From the NCBI RefSeq assembly GCF_000281975.1, contig NZ_AKKE01000009.1:62001-126000 (forward strand): DNA of 64,000 nt, given 5' to 3'. Position 1 is the stretch's first letter; every line of letters begins with the position of its first letter. The DNA is from Novosphingobium sp. AP12. Lineage in GTDB: Bacteria; Pseudomonadota; Alphaproteobacteria; Sphingomonadales; Sphingomonadaceae. The translations under genes and the position numbers were made by a program. A model generated the notes under the pieces. That model was not told the DNA's origin, made no database searches, and worked only from the letters and a program-made list of their open reading frames with translations. Positions 9,062 to 17,078 of the stretch are shown here, one piece after another.

Positions 9062-10155
9062 CGGCTATTCCGGACCTGTCTGCGCGACCCGTCGCCAAGG
9101 CCGCCACGGGGGCAGTGCGCCGACAGGTCTTCGTTGCCGGCGATCTGCATAATTTGGGCGATCTCAAGCTGCTGCTACAAAACCTGGCGCTCACCCATGG
9201 CCGCGGCGGCGCGGTGCGGCGCTGGGCGGACCTCCCGGACGCCATCGTGAGGCAGGTTGGAGAGGCGGGCGGCGAACTCGTTCCGGGGCGCCGGGTCCTT
9301 TCGTTCGCTCGGCGGGCTTTCGGGGCGGAACTGGTCATCGGCGGCGGCCAGTTGGTGCGGGACAACGTCTCGATCCCCTCGCTGCTGGGGCTGGCGATCG
9401 CAGCGCTGAGCGCCCAGATCGGCGGGGGCCGGGTCATCACGCGGGGACTGGGCGTGAGCGCGATCCGGTCTCGCCTGCGGCGCCTGCTCTGGCGCGTGGT
9501 GCTGGGGACCTGCTCCGTGGTGAACGTGCGTGACAAGGTCTCGGCGCGCAACCTGGCGGACCTGCTGCCGGGCAAGCAGGTGGCGGTCAATGCCGACATG
9601 GTGTTTCTGCCGACCCCGGCCATCCACGCGGCGATCCCGCGCGGGGGCGAGCGGCGATGGATCGTCGTGGCACCCTGCGAGGACGGGGGAGAGCGGCGCT
9701 CGCTCGACGGGCCGGCGCTCGATGCGGTGCTCGAGGCGGCCCTGGTGGCGTTGCCGGGAGCGCGGATCGCCATCGCCTGCCACGATCCTCGGGAGAGCAT
9801 GGACAAGGCATCGGCCTCGAGGCTGGCTGCGCGCTGGAGCAGCCGGGATCCGCAGGTGTTCGACAGCTTCGAACTGGGGGTGCTGACGGATCTTTACAGG
9901 GACGCCGGGCTGGTCGTGACCAACCGCCTGCATTCGCTGATTTTCGCGGTTCTCGCCGAAGCGCCGGCCCTTGCGATCGAGGATGGGACAAGCAAGGTAC
10001 GTGTCGTCGCGGATGATTTCGCCATCAACGTCATAAGACGCGAAGATGCCGGTGGGGCTGCGGGACTGGTCGCGGCGGCGCTTTCCTTTGACCGCGACCA
10101 GCGCGCACGGGTCAGGCTTGACCTTGCGCGCCGAGCGGCACTGAACCTGACATAG
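9058..10155 (+). CDS. Polysaccharide pyruvyltransferase family protein
   Basis: A 365-residue protein of the pyruvyltransferase (CsaB/ExoV/WcaK) family, which adds pyruvate ketals to sugars of the repeat unit using phosphoenolpyruvate. It starts at ATG 9058, overlapping the previous stop as ATGA. Family features are the start FVAGDLHNLGDLKLLL, the VIGGGQLVRD block and the C-terminal VTNRLHSLIFAVLAEAPALAIE block, which corresponds to the conserved R-H-x3 region near the active site. A second family member lies at 18410-19750, so the polymer may carry two pyruvyl groups or the two may act on different sugars. Confidence 0.87.
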   Translation: MTAIPDLSARPVAKAATGAVRRQVFVAGDLHNLGDLKLLLQNLALTHGRGGAVRRWADLPDAIVRQVGEAGGELVPGRRVLSFARRAFGAELVIGGGQLVRDNVSIPSLLGLAIAALSAQIGGGRVITRGLGVSAIRSRLRRLLWRVVLGTCSVVNVRDKVSARNLADLLPGKQVAVNADMVFLPTPAIHAAIPRGGERRWIVVAPCEDGGERRSLDGPALDAVLEAALVALPGARIAIACHDPRESMDKASASRLAARWSSRDPQVFDSFELGVLTDLYRDAGLVVTNRLHSLIFAVLAEAPALAIEDGTSKVRVVADDFAINVIRREDAGGAAGLVAAALSFDRDQRARVRLDLARRAALNLT

Positions 10156-10172
10156 ACGTCACCTGACGCGAC

Positions 10173-11507
10173 ATGAGCTGCACCGAGCACGGCTTTCCTC
10201 CGAAGGTGCTACCCCCTCTGCGCCGCCGCTCACCCTTCCTGGAGTTTCGCGACGGCTCGGACCTCGCGCATCATGCGCGGGTGCACGACGAAGCTGCCTC
10301 GACATCGGCGGAGCCTAAAGGCTTCGTGCGGTCCAGCGCGATCCGGTTGGTCCGTCGGCTTGCGGTCGCGGCGACGCTGGCGGTGAGCCTGTCCTCCTTT
10401 ACCCTCTCCTCGGGCCTCGCCGTGGCGCCGCCGTCGCGGCCCTTCGCGATGCGGAGCCCGGTGGCGGCGCCGGCCGCGCGGCCGCCGTTCGGTTCGGCGG
10501 CACCGGAGGCGGACACCGCCGGCTCTCCCGATGCGGCCCGTCTCATCAACTTCAAAAGGCCGCTCGACGCTGCGCCCGGACTGGGCCGTCCGTTCGGCTT
10601 CGCCGGGGCGGAGCTGGACCGGGGCAGGGCGCTCGCCTGCCTTGCCGCCGCGGCTTGGTACGAGGCGGGGGACGATGCCGCCGGCGAGCGTGCAGTGATC
10701 CAGGTCGTGCTCAACCGGCTGCGCCACGGCGCCTATCCTGCGAGTGTCTGCGGGGTGGTGTTCCAAGGCTCCGAACTCGCAACCGGCTGCCAGTTCACGT
10801 TCGCCTGCGACGGTGCCCTTGCGCGCCGGCCGAGCGGGCCGGCGTGGGACCGCGCCCGCGCGCTGGCCCGGGCCGCGCTCGAGGGGGCGGTCGACCCGGT
10901 GGTGGGCGAGGCAACGCATTACCATGCGAACTACGTCTATCCGTACTGGGCGCCCAGTCTGACCAAGATCGCGTCGGTGGGCGCGCACGTGTTCTACCGT
11001 TTCCCCGGGCGCAGCGGCGGCAAGCCCACCGCGCTACTGAACGGCCCCGAGCCGGTCGTGATGCAGTTGGCGGCGCTCGTAGGCGAGGAGCCGTCCGTCG
11101 GTCCGTCACCCCTCCCGGTGACGGCGGCGTCCGCGGCCGCTCTGGTGCCCGCCCACCCCGCGCCCCTTGCGGGCGGTGTCGCAGCGGGCGGAAACGCGAT
11201 TCTCCTGGCGGTCGATCCGGCCGTGCCCGCCGGGCGGTGGGCCATGGATGCGCTGTCCCGCTGCGCGCAGAAGGCGAATTGCCAGGTGATCGGCTGGAAA
11301 TCCGCCGCCCAGCTCGAATCCAACCGCATGCGTGCCCTGGAACAGCGCGACGTCCCGGCGTTCATCTTCATCCGCAATGCAGCCTCGCGTAGCGAGTTCG
11401 TCCTTTGGGACTGCGCCCTGGTGCCCCGGCCCGACCAGCGGCAGTGCATGCCGGCCAACGCCGCTGCCGTCAGGCGCCTGCTTCAAATACAAGTTAATGA
11501 TAATTAA
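10173..11507 (+). CDS. Cell wall hydrolase, SleB/Hydrolase_2 family
   Basis: A 444-residue protein with a hydrophobic export segment (LAVAATLAVSLSSF, about residues 66-79) and a SleB-type domain at about 155-285. The catalytic-type glutamate is in AAWYEAGDD, followed by VLNRLRHGAYPASVCGVVFQ, CQFTFACDG and ATHYHANYVYPYWAPS. Such domains cut the peptidoglycan glycan strand. Its place, 17 bases after the pyruvyltransferase, suggests a role in opening the wall for polymer export or in general wall turnover. The N-terminal 50 residues look atypical for a signal peptide; GTG near 10328 would put the hydrophobic segment at the N-terminus and is a real alternative start. Confidence 0.82.
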   Translation: MSCTEHGFPPKVLPPLRRRSPFLEFRDGSDLAHHARVHDEAASTSAEPKGFVRSSAIRLVRRLAVAATLAVSLSSFTLSSGLAVAPPSRPFAMRSPVAAPAARPPFGSAAPEADTAGSPDAARLINFKRPLDAAPGLGRPFGFAGAELDRGRALACLAAAAWYEAGDDAAGERAVIQVVLNRLRHGAYPASVCGVVFQGSELATGCQFTFACDGALARRPSGPAWDRARALARAALEGAVDPVVGEATHYHANYVYPYWAPSLTKIASVGAHVFYRFPGRSGGKPTALLNGPEPVVMQLAALVGEEPSVGPSPLPVTAASAAALVPAHPAPLAGGVAAGGNAILLAVDPAVPAGRWAMDALSRCAQKANCQVIGWKSAAQLESNRMRALEQRDVPAFIFIRNAASRSEFVLWDCALVPRPDQRQCMPANAAAVRRLLQIQVNDN

Positions 11508-11604
11508 GGATTGATGCAAATTAAGCCGAAGTAAACGCCTAAACTTTTGTTTAGTTCCACAAGCTAACGTGCGTGAACAACGGCTCACCTTAAGTCAAGT
11601 TTGC

Positions 11605-11656
11605 CCTAGGTGATTACCCTTAGGGGTTCATCTAGGCCCCATTGCGAGTCGCAATG
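11605..11656 (+). promoter_or_regulatory. Tandem dyads in leader of the glycosidase gene
   Basis: Two neighbouring inverted repeats lie just before the glycosidase. The first has arms CCTAGGTGA (11605-11613) and TCATCTAGG (11628-11636) around an inner ACCC/GGGT pair. The second is a 17-base palindrome, CATTGCGAGTCGCAATG (11640-11656), whose last base is the first base of the GGAG ribosome site (11656-11659). They could be operators or an RNA structure affecting translation. Confidence 0.5.
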
Positions 11657-11670
11657 GAGCATCGCAAAGC

Positions 11671-12603
11671 ATGTCCGAAAAACCGTTTAGTATATCCCGG
11701 CGCACCCTGATCGGTGCGCTGGCAGCGGCACCGTTTGTGCCCGCTGTCGCCAAGGCCGCATCCTCATCCTCCATCAACAGGCTCATGGTCCAGGGAAGGC
11801 CGCAGGATACCGGCTCCCCTTATAAGCTCGCCAACATATTGCCCGCGCTTAACAAATTGGGAGGCGTACGCAAGATGCGCTGCCGCGAGCCCTATCGCGG
11901 AACCGCCGGCTGGGCGACTTACGTCGGCCTGGCGAAGGAAGGCGTGAAGTTCTGCTTCACGCTCTCGGTGCGCGACATCCGCACCAGCATCGCCGACATG
12001 AAGGCCTTCTTGGTCGCCGCGCCCGGCTCCATCTGGGCGATCGAGTTCCCCAACGAGCCCGATCTCAACCCCGTGAGCTACAACGGCGTCACCGACAAGC
12101 GCATGGGCTTCCGCACCGGCAATGCACCCGCGCTGATGGCATTCATCAAGGACTTCCACGCCGCCATCAAGGTGGACCCGGTCCTGTGCTCGATCCCGCT
12201 GATCGCCAGCAACGACTTCATGCAGTCGCAGCAGGGTCGGTACTGCGACTTCGCCAATTCCCACATCTATCCCACGCCGCCGTCGGACGTGAAGGCGCGG
12301 GTGGCCGGCTTCCGCACCAAGGTCGTCGAGGGCAAGCATAGCCAGGGTGTCATCACCGAGTGGGGCCGCACCACCGGAGGCGGCGCCAAGAACAGCACCT
12401 CTCCGCCCGTGAGCCTAAGCCAGCAGGCGACCCTGCTGGCCTCGGACGTGCGCGCCGCGCTGGCGCAGTCCTATGTCCACACGATCAGCATCTACGAACT
12501 GTTCGCGTGGAAGGGCACGAGCGAAATGACCAACTTCGGGCTGTTCAACAACGACCTGAGCCCCCGTCCCGCAGTGGCGGCGATCAAGTCGGTGATCGCG
12601 TAA
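11671..12603 (+). CDS. Tat-exported clan GH-A glycosidase-like protein
   Basis: A 310-residue protein with a twin-arginine signal (SRRTLIGALAAAPFVPAVAKA) and a TIM-barrel glycoside hydrolase body. The likely acid/base glutamate is in WAIEFPNEPDLNP and the likely nucleophile glutamate in VITEWGRT, which fits clan GH-A (GH5, GH39 and relatives). Because it stands alone between polymer-making genes, it may trim or degrade the exported polysaccharide, as EPS-locus glycanases often do. ATG 11671 follows GGAG at 11656-11659. The family number and the bond cut are not certain. Confidence 0.8.
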   Translation: MSEKPFSISRRTLIGALAAAPFVPAVAKAASSSSINRLMVQGRPQDTGSPYKLANILPALNKLGGVRKMRCREPYRGTAGWATYVGLAKEGVKFCFTLSVRDIRTSIADMKAFLVAAPGSIWAIEFPNEPDLNPVSYNGVTDKRMGFRTGNAPALMAFIKDFHAAIKVDPVLCSIPLIASNDFMQSQQGRYCDFANSHIYPTPPSDVKARVAGFRTKVVEGKHSQGVITEWGRTTGGGAKNSTSPPVSLSQQATLLASDVRAALAQSYVHTISIYELFAWKGTSEMTNFGLFNNDLSPRPAVAAIKSVIA

Positions 12604-12614
12604 CATCTAAGAAG

Positions 12615-12670
12615 GCCGGGCGCAGGCCCGGCTGTAAGGCAGCCGCCGTCCTGTCCTTCAGGGCGGCGGC
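12615..12670. terminator. Two hairpins between convergent genes
   Basis: Arms GCCGGGC (12615-12621) and GCCCGGC (12626-12632) form one strong hairpin. Arms 12642-12651 and 12661-12670 (GCCGCC with GGCGGC plus inner pairs) form a second. They lie between the ends of the plus-strand glycosidase and the minus-strand flippase and most likely stop transcription from both sides. Confidence 0.75.
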
Positions 12671-12676
12671 CTGTCC

Positions 12677-14182
12677 TTACGGTACCCCCGTCGAGACCAC
12701 CGGCGAAACGGACTTCTTTCGCACCCGCGCGATCGCCCCGCGCAGCAGGCCCAGCAGTTCGGCTTCGGCGCCTGCACAGCGGCCGCTGGCCAGCCACAGC
12801 AGGTGCAGCGAGCCCACGTAGGCCAAGGCGCCGAGCGGCGCGAGCAGCGCGATCCGCGCCATGGGGCCGGTGCCCAGCTTCAGCAGTTCGTGATCCGCCA
12901 AAAGGACGGCGGCCGACATCACCGCCACTCCAGCGATGGTACGGCGATGCGCGCGGAGCTGGTCGAGGCCGGACAGGCCGGTCAGCTTGGTCACCAGCGC
13001 CGAGGTGATGACCAGTCCGACCACCGAACTGAGCAGGCGTCCCCAGACCAGCCCCATGAGGCCCCATCCGGCCAGCCCGGCGGTCACGCAGGGGACACGC
13101 AGCATCAGGCCCCAGAGGTCGCGGACGAACAGCGCGCGCGTGGCGCCTTCCGCCATGGCCAGCGGGCGCGAGCCGGTGACGAGGGTCTGCATCGCGTAGC
13201 ACTGGCCAATGATCTCGATCAGCGGGACAGCGATCATCCACTTGGGGCCGAGGGCGACGCGTACCATCGGCTCGGCCAGCAGCGCGAAGCCTACCGCGAC
13301 CGGCAGCGCGACGATGCCGATGGCCCCTTGCGCGACCTGGTAGGCTCTGCGCAGCCGTTCCTTGTCGCCCTGCATCCGGGCGAAGCTGGGGAACAGGGTC
13401 TGGACCAGCGGCGTCGTCGCCTCGCGGCTCGGTATGGCGGAGATGTTGTCGGCCATCGAATAGGCGCCCAGCTGTGCCGGCGGCAGGAACAGGCCAATGA
13501 TGAGCTGGTCGAAGCGCCAGTTGATCACGTTCATCGCCTGGCCGAGAAACAGCCAGCTCGAGAAGCCCAGCAGGTCCTTGGAGCGAGAGAGCGTGAAGCG
13601 CGGGCGGTAGGGAACGACGAGATAGCTCAGGATGGTGCCGAGAGCGCCGCCGATCGCGGAGCCCACGATGATCGCCCAGTAATTGCGCAACCAAAGCGCA
13701 AGGGCGATCGAGATCACCAGTGCCGACAGCTTCTGGACGATCTGCAGCAGGATCATCGGCTTGAAGCTCATCTCGCGCGTGCGCAGCACGACGAGGGGAT
13801 TGGTCAGGCCGCTCAGCGCGCCGGTGATGCCCGAGAGCACGAACAGCGGTGCCAGCCGGTCGTCGCCGTAGAGCCACGCCAGCGGCTGGGCCGCCAGCGC
13901 GAAGCCTCCCGCTATCATCGCCGAGCGCACGAGCGCCATGGTCCAGGCACTGTCGATGTGCTCGCGCGTGACCTCGCGGCGCTGGACGAGGGCGGAGCCG
14001 ACGGACAGCTCGGTCAGCGCGACCAGGATGCCCAGCACCGTCGTGCAGATCGCGACGAGGCCGAAGTCCTGCGGCGTGAGCAGGCGCGCCAGCACCACCA
14101 GCGCCGCCAGGTTGGCGAGGTTGGTCACCACGCGTGTCACGCCGAGCGCGGCGGCGCCCCTGGCGACCCCGGCCTTGCTCAT
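12677..14182 (-). CDS. Wzx-like lipopolysaccharide/EPS flippase
   Basis: A 501-residue MATE/MOP-superfamily membrane protein with about 12-14 hydrophobic segments, matching oligosaccharide flippases that turn undecaprenyl-linked repeat units across the inner membrane. The N-terminus (GAAALGVTRVVTNLANLAALVVLARLLTPQDFGLVAI) is typical of the WzxC/polysaccharide biosynthesis group. It starts at ATG 14182, overlapping the end of the upstream glycosyltransferase fusion by four bases, so it is translated as the last gene of the minus-strand operon that begins at 19750. Confidence 0.9.
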   Translation of the reverse strand: MSKAGVARGAAALGVTRVVTNLANLAALVVLARLLTPQDFGLVAICTTVLGILVALTELSVGSALVQRREVTREHIDSAWTMALVRSAMIAGGFALAAQPLAWLYGDDRLAPLFVLSGITGALSGLTNPLVVLRTREMSFKPMILLQIVQKLSALVISIALALWLRNYWAIIVGSAIGGALGTILSYLVVPYRPRFTLSRSKDLLGFSSWLFLGQAMNVINWRFDQLIIGLFLPPAQLGAYSMADNISAIPSREATTPLVQTLFPSFARMQGDKERLRRAYQVAQGAIGIVALPVAVGFALLAEPMVRVALGPKWMIAVPLIEIIGQCYAMQTLVTGSRPLAMAEGATRALFVRDLWGLMLRVPCVTAGLAGWGLMGLVWGRLLSSVVGLVITSALVTKLTGLSGLDQLRAHRRTIAGVAVMSAAVLLADHELLKLGTGPMARIALLAPLGALAYVGSLHLLWLASGRCAGAEAELLGLLRGAIARVRKKSVSPVVSTGVP

Positions 14183-16206
14183 GCCGCCGCGGCCGGGCCG
14201 GGCTGGGGTTCGCGCCGGATGCCGTCGCGCCACATGGCGCGCGCCGTCCGCCATGCCACCGCCAGTGCTCGCTTGCTGGGCACCTGCAGGAAGGAGCGGA
14301 CGATGAGCATCAGCGCGGCGCGGTTTTCCCCGAAGCGGCGTTTGATGTCGGCTTCGACCAGCTTGTGCTGGGCGGCGATCGTGGCGCGCTCGCTGGCCCG
14401 ATCGACATCGGCGAGGAGGTGCGCGAATATCGCCCGGTGGCCGGCGAGGACCTTGTTCATGTTGGTGGTGATGCGCTCGTGCGGGCCGCAATTGAAGCGC
14501 ACCAGCGGAAGGCGCGCGACGCCCATCGGGCCCATATGGCGCAGGCGGAACCACAGGTCCCAGTCCTGGCAGCTGGGGAGCTGAGGATCGAAGCCGCCTG
14601 CCGTCTGCAGCGCCTCGCGCCGGATCACCGCGCCCGAGGTACTGCCCAGCGCGTTGGCGCAGCGCAGGTCCAGCAGCGAGGGGTTGTCGCGCGGGCGGTG
14701 GATCAGCTCGACGTTCCCGCCGACGAGGCGGAAGCCGCAGAACAGGCCGACGAGGTTGGGCCGGGCATCCAGCAAGGCGAACTGCCGCTCCAGCTTGTCC
14801 GGCTCCCAGGCATCGTCGGAATCGAGGAAGGCCACCCATTGCGACCCCGCCAGTCCGATCCCGGCATTGCGCGCCCGGTTGGCTCCGCCGTGCTGCATCT
14901 CGACCAGCTCGATGGTCTCGTCCTGCGCGCAGACCTCGCGCAGCCAGTCGATGGTGCCGTCGGTGGAGCCGTCGTCGACCACGTATATCTTCGTCACCGG
15001 CACTGTCTGCGCCTTGATGCTGGCGATCGCGGCGGGCAGCAGGTCGCGCCGGTTGTAGGTGGGGATCACCACGTCGACGCTGAGATCCGGCATGCTATTA
15101 TCCGTTGTCTGCGTCATCGCTGCTTCTCCTCGAACCTGGTTGATGACGTCCATGAGCCGCGTGCCCGCCGCGCTCCACGTGAAGCGCGCAGCCTGCAGGC
15201 GGCCCTGCGCGATCTTGTCGGCGCGCAGCTGCGGATCGTTGCGCAGCCGCTCGAGCGCATCGGCCCATTCCCCGGGGCTGTCGGTCCCGGCGTAGAGGAC
15301 GGCGTCGCCGCAGGCCTCCGGGATCGCGCCCGCCGGACTGGCGACGACGGGACAGCCGCACAGCATCGCCTCGAGCGGGGGCAGTCCGAACCCTTCGGTG
15401 CGCGAGGGAAACAGGATTCCCAGCGCGCCCGACAGCAGGCCTTTGAGCGCGCCGTCGTCGGGGCGGCCGGCGAAGACCGTGCCCGGCGGCGGCGCCAGCC
15501 CCGCAGTGACGAGCTGCTCGCGGCCCGGGCCGACCACGACCAGGCGTGTCGGGCCGGCTGCGCCCGAGGCGAAGGCGGCGAAGGCTACAGCGTTGTTCTT
15601 GTATCCCTTCGGGCTGCCGAACATCACCGCGTAGCTGCGTTCCTCCAGCCCCAGCGCCATGCGCAGGGCGGGGTCCTCCTCGGCGTCGAGGATGTGGTCG
15701 GCGCCGTTTGCGATCACCCGCGTGCGCGCCATCGGCGAGATCGAATGCTGGTCCAGCATCCGGCGCGAAAACTCGGACACGGTGAGCGTCACCCGGCTTG
15801 ATCGGCCCAGCAGCGGCGTCAGCCAGCGGTAGCCGATCCGCTGGCGCGCCGGATAGCCGCAGTCCGCGAACAGGAACTGCACGTCATGGATCATCGTGAT
15901 CTTGTTGCGGTGCGCGATCGGCGCGAGGTTGGCCAGGTTGACCAGAACGCCGTCGCGTGCCGCCAGCGGCAGCGTTACCTGCTCCCAGATCTGGTCGGTG
16001 CGGGCATAGTTGCGCCGTTCGATGACCTTCAGGGGCGGCACCCAGCTGGCATCGGCCGAAGTCATGAGATAGGCCCGCGGGCGCTGGTTGGGCGGCATGA
16101 GCGCCAGTGCGCGGTCGCATTCTCGGATGAGGCGGTCGGCGACGCGGTGCACGCCGTTAAGGCCGCCGCCGTAGAACTTGCCGTTGAAATAGATCGGCTG
16201 CGGCAT
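14179..16206 (-). CDS. GT4-GT2 glycosyltransferase fusion
   Basis: One uninterrupted frame of 675 residues carrying two enzymes. Residues 1-360 are a GT4 GT-B enzyme (PIYFNGKFYGGGLNGVHRV at the start, PSRTEGFGLPPLEAMLCGCPV near the donor site). From about residue 375 there is a GT2 GT-A enzyme (SVDVVIPTYNRRDLL, VVDDGSTDGT, AFLDSDDAW, SCQDWDLWFRLR). No stop lies between them. An internal ATG (15117) with GAGGAG just upstream could also give the GT2 part alone. I start at ATG 16206; GTG 16212 overlaps the upstream stop as GTGA and is equally possible. It should add two sugars of the repeat unit. Confidence 0.85.
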   Translation of the reverse strand: MPQPIYFNGKFYGGGLNGVHRVADRLIRECDRALALMPPNQRPRAYLMTSADASWVPPLKVIERRNYARTDQIWEQVTLPLAARDGVLVNLANLAPIAHRNKITMIHDVQFLFADCGYPARQRIGYRWLTPLLGRSSRVTLTVSEFSRRMLDQHSISPMARTRVIANGADHILDAEEDPALRMALGLEERSYAVMFGSPKGYKNNAVAFAAFASGAAGPTRLVVVGPGREQLVTAGLAPPPGTVFAGRPDDGALKGLLSGALGILFPSRTEGFGLPPLEAMLCGCPVVASPAGAIPEACGDAVLYAGTDSPGEWADALERLRNDPQLRADKIAQGRLQAARFTWSAAGTRLMDVINQVRGEAAMTQTTDNSMPDLSVDVVIPTYNRRDLLPAAIASIKAQTVPVTKIYVVDDGSTDGTIDWLREVCAQDETIELVEMQHGGANRARNAGIGLAGSQWVAFLDSDDAWEPDKLERQFALLDARPNLVGLFCGFRLVGGNVELIHRPRDNPSLLDLRCANALGSTSGAVIRREALQTAGGFDPQLPSCQDWDLWFRLRHMGPMGVARLPLVRFNCGPHERITTNMNKVLAGHRAIFAHLLADVDRASERATIAAQHKLVEADIKRRFGENRAALMLIVRSFLQVPSKRALAVAWRTARAMWRDGIRREPQPGPAAAA
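15115..15131 (-). promoter_or_regulatory. Internal ribosome site and ATG inside the GT4-GT2 frame
   Basis: On the minus strand GAGGAG (15126-15131) is followed eight bases later by ATG (15115-15117), exactly at the junction of the GT4 and GT2 domains. This is what is normally found between two genes in an operon, but here the stop codon of the first gene is absent. It may allow separate synthesis of the GT2 domain. Confidence 0.55.
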
Positions 16207-16208
16207 CG

Positions 16209-17075
16209 TCACATCGTTTCCACGCGGCGCGGATCGATCCGGCCGGTCACCCAGTCGCCGATGGCGATCAGGTTGCCGAGCAGGCGGCCACGCCGGTCGA
16301 TGTGCGGTTCGGGAAACAGGCTGCGCACCGCGTTGGAGGCGAGGTTCTGCGCCAGCAGCCGCTGCCCCAGCTTCGGTTGCATCGTGCCCTTGCGCCACAG
16401 GTGGACGAGGTTCGCCACCTGCGAATAACCGAGCCGCTTGCCGGGAGAACGGGCGCTGCGGGTGCCGAGGTGAATGCCGGTCAGCCGTTCGCCCGCGACC
16501 AGGCGCCCGCGCCGCGACAGCTGGTAGGTATAGTCGATGTCCTCCTGCCAGCCATAGAGCGGCAGCGCCTCGTCGAACCAGAGGCCTTCCGTGGCGGACA
16601 GGCGCACCGCCATGTTGCAGCCGTAGAGCGCTTCCCGCCGCCGGATCGACGCAGCCGAAGGCACGACATGGGCATCCAGCCGCGCCGCCGCCGCCTCGAA
16701 GGGGATCTCGTCCCCGTGGATGCCGTCCGCCAGGAGTTCCCCGGTCGCGCCGACGATGCCCGCATCGGCCGCGAACGTCTCCTCGATCACCGCGAGGTAA
16801 TCGTTGTGGGGAACGAAATCGTCGTCGAAGAAGACGACGATGTCGCTGCGCCCCGCGAGCAGTCGCAAGGCCCGGTTACGCTGGCGGCACAGGCCCTTCT
16901 CGCCGAACAGAACCTCGGCCCGCACGCGGCCCTGCTCGATCCCCCGCACGTCGTCGGGCCGGGTCGCGGAGACCACGATGCCGTCGGGCGGGCGGGACTG
17001 GTCGGCCATGCGATCGACGGTGCGGGCGAGAAGCTCGGCCCGGCCGACGGTGGCGAAGACGACGTGGATGCGCAT
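16209..17075 (-). CDS. Glycosyltransferase family 2
   Basis: A 288-residue GT-A inverting transferase. It begins MRIHVVFATVGRAELLARTV and has FFDDDFVPH as the DXD-type metal site, then YGCNMAVRLSATEGLWFDEALPLYGWQEDIDYTY, where the ED pair near residue 190 would be the catalytic base region. The length is usual for rhamnosyl- or similar GT2 enzymes in EPS loci. It is separated from the fusion downstream by two bases and from the upstream GT4 by three, so the genes form one operon. Sugar specificity is not readable. Confidence 0.88.
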   Translation of the reverse strand: MRIHVVFATVGRAELLARTVDRMADQSRPPDGIVVSATRPDDVRGIEQGRVRAEVLFGEKGLCRQRNRALRLLAGRSDIVVFFDDDFVPHNDYLAVIEETFAADAGIVGATGELLADGIHGDEIPFEAAAARLDAHVVPSAASIRRREALYGCNMAVRLSATEGLWFDEALPLYGWQEDIDYTYQLSRRGRLVAGERLTGIHLGTRSARSPGKRLGYSQVANLVHLWRKGTMQPKLGQRLLAQNLASNAVRSLFPEPHIDRRGRLLGNLIAIGDWVTGRIDPRRVETM

Positions 17076-17078
17076 GAA

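Noticed and set aside
12803..14584. Long plus-strand open frame opposite the flippase and GT2 genes
   Set aside because: It is the antisense shadow of well-supported minus-strand genes in high-GC DNA; its sequence is low-complexity and rich in Arg, His, Gln and Asp.
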